Source: Chromobotia macracanthus
Taxonomy: Eukaryota > Chordata > Actinopteri > Cypriniformes > Botiidae
Direction of reading: 5' to 3'
DNA: 64,000 nucleotides
Assembly (NCBI GenBank): GCA_036877525.1
Contig: JAZGTH010000002.1
Span: 8,416,501-8,480,500, forward strand
The notes below the pieces were generated by a model. It was not told the origin of the DNA. It saw nothing but the letters and a program-made list of their open reading frames with translations, and did no database searches. Below are positions 63,259 through 64,000 of the stretch, piece after piece (within the stretch, counting starts at the first letter, position 1; each line of letters begins with the position of its first letter). Made by a program: the position numbers and the translations under genes.

Positions 63259-64000
63259 CAACTATTCCTTTAAAGATTTGCAAACATTTGTTTTGCATCA
63301 AATCTATTCAGAATCAAATAATGCTGAATTTCTATAATTCTCTTACTAAATGAACTGTTCTCCACCCAAACAAAAGTCAAACTAACCTCTCAATAATAAA
63401 ATGGATACAGCATGATAATTCATATTCAGTGTGAATGAGTTTATAGAAATCCATTGTTTTGTTTTAAAATTATGTTGTACCATGTATTATGCCAGACTTG
63501 GTCTTTATAGGTCTTGACTTACTGCTGGTTATGGAAAAAGAACTTTGTAACTCATGTACAAAAATAAACATGCACTGATTGAAACAGCCAGCATGCTTTA
63601 CCCCACTGCTGTTTTCTTTACTGAAGCTTAAAATTAAGGCACAGCTAGCTCTCATGACCAATAAGTCTGGAACACATAAGTGAGGGTGAAACTAAGAACC
63701 CGGCAGTGACTTAGAGGTTGTATTTTGGGCAATACAACCAAAGGGCCCCAAAGCTGCAGTATTGATCTGTGTGTCTACATTCTAAGTCCATGTAATGGCC
63801 CCTATACTGAAACTCCTTCCACAAAGAGGCATCAGAAACATTATACCACTTTACAGTTAGAAATTATGCCCAAACACAAAGGCCGATTCTAGGAGCCGTT
63901 CCAAGCATTAAGGAGCATGTTCAGCAGTTCAGGCTAAATTTCAGCTGAAGCCTTTGCTACTTTGTAAGGTGAAACCCTCTAAGCTGTACTGATTTAAAAT

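Larger units (their letters stand above)
46906..64000 (+). other. Inferred second intron (at least 17 kb, runs off the window)
   Basis: After the GTAAGT donor I found no exon encoding the TAFA cysteine-rich core (GTCEV, HRCCNKN, VKCSC or WWC words) on the plus strand. The span holds further dispersed repeats at 49.66, 59.32, 61.31 and 63.16 kb, CA and GA microsatellites and chance reading frames, including the longest in the window (53,135-53,635, 166 codons), which has no recognisable domain. An intron of this size after the signal-peptide exon fits TAFA gene architecture. Confidence 0.5.

Overview
The window looks like nuclear genomic DNA from a teleost fish, most likely a cyprinid (carp, goldfish or barb-like). 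It is AT-rich, dense in CA, GA, TA and CTTT microsatellites, has almost no long open reading frames, and carries several short repeat families that I recognise from carp and zebrafish-type genomes. These include the 'AAAGGGATAGTTCACCC' element, the 'GGGGACCAAATGTCCCC...GTTAGGTTTAGGGGTAGGG' element, and the element bounded by ACACTC and GAGTGT ends and carrying GGTTCTTTA-type motifs. No bacterial, phage or organellar gene organisation is present.

Layout: (1) 1-4,745 is gene-poor, probably the first intron of a minus-strand gene or intergenic DNA. (2) 4,746-5,310 is a GC-rich promoter island. On the minus strand it has a splice donor at 4,746/4,745, an Sp1-type box and inverted CCAAT boxes; a perfect CRE lies further right. 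It probably drives a minus-strand gene whose coding exons lie outside the window. (3) 5,310-15,450 is intergenic, with one short exon-like block at 6,075-6,153, a 148-bp TC/TA microsatellite and a short inverted-repeat transposon copy. (4) About 15,470-16,092 is a GC-rich promoter and untranslated first exon on the plus strand, ending in a CAG|GTATCA donor. (5) 16,093-46,792 is a roughly 30.7-kb first intron holding several DNA transposon relics. (6) 46,793-46,905 is the only confidently coding exon. It encodes a start codon and signal peptide, and its length, layout and sequence fit the signal-peptide exon of a TAFA (FAM19A) secreted neurokine gene. (7) 46,906-64,000 is the start of the next large intron, with more repeats and no further recognisable TAFA exon.

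The picture is one long-intron neural secreted-protein gene on the plus strand, one upstream promoter probably firing in the opposite direction, and a background of non-autonomous DNA transposons. I found no undescribed multi-gene system. The most unusual structures are a roughly 1.5-kb element with inverted arms of about 370-430 bp (19.75-21.28 kb), a 565-bp element with terminal inverted repeats (18.09-18.65 kb), a 22-bp minisatellite (44.29-44.49 kb), and a weak minus-strand open frame with a TRAF-zinc-finger-like patch (57.55-58.0 kb).
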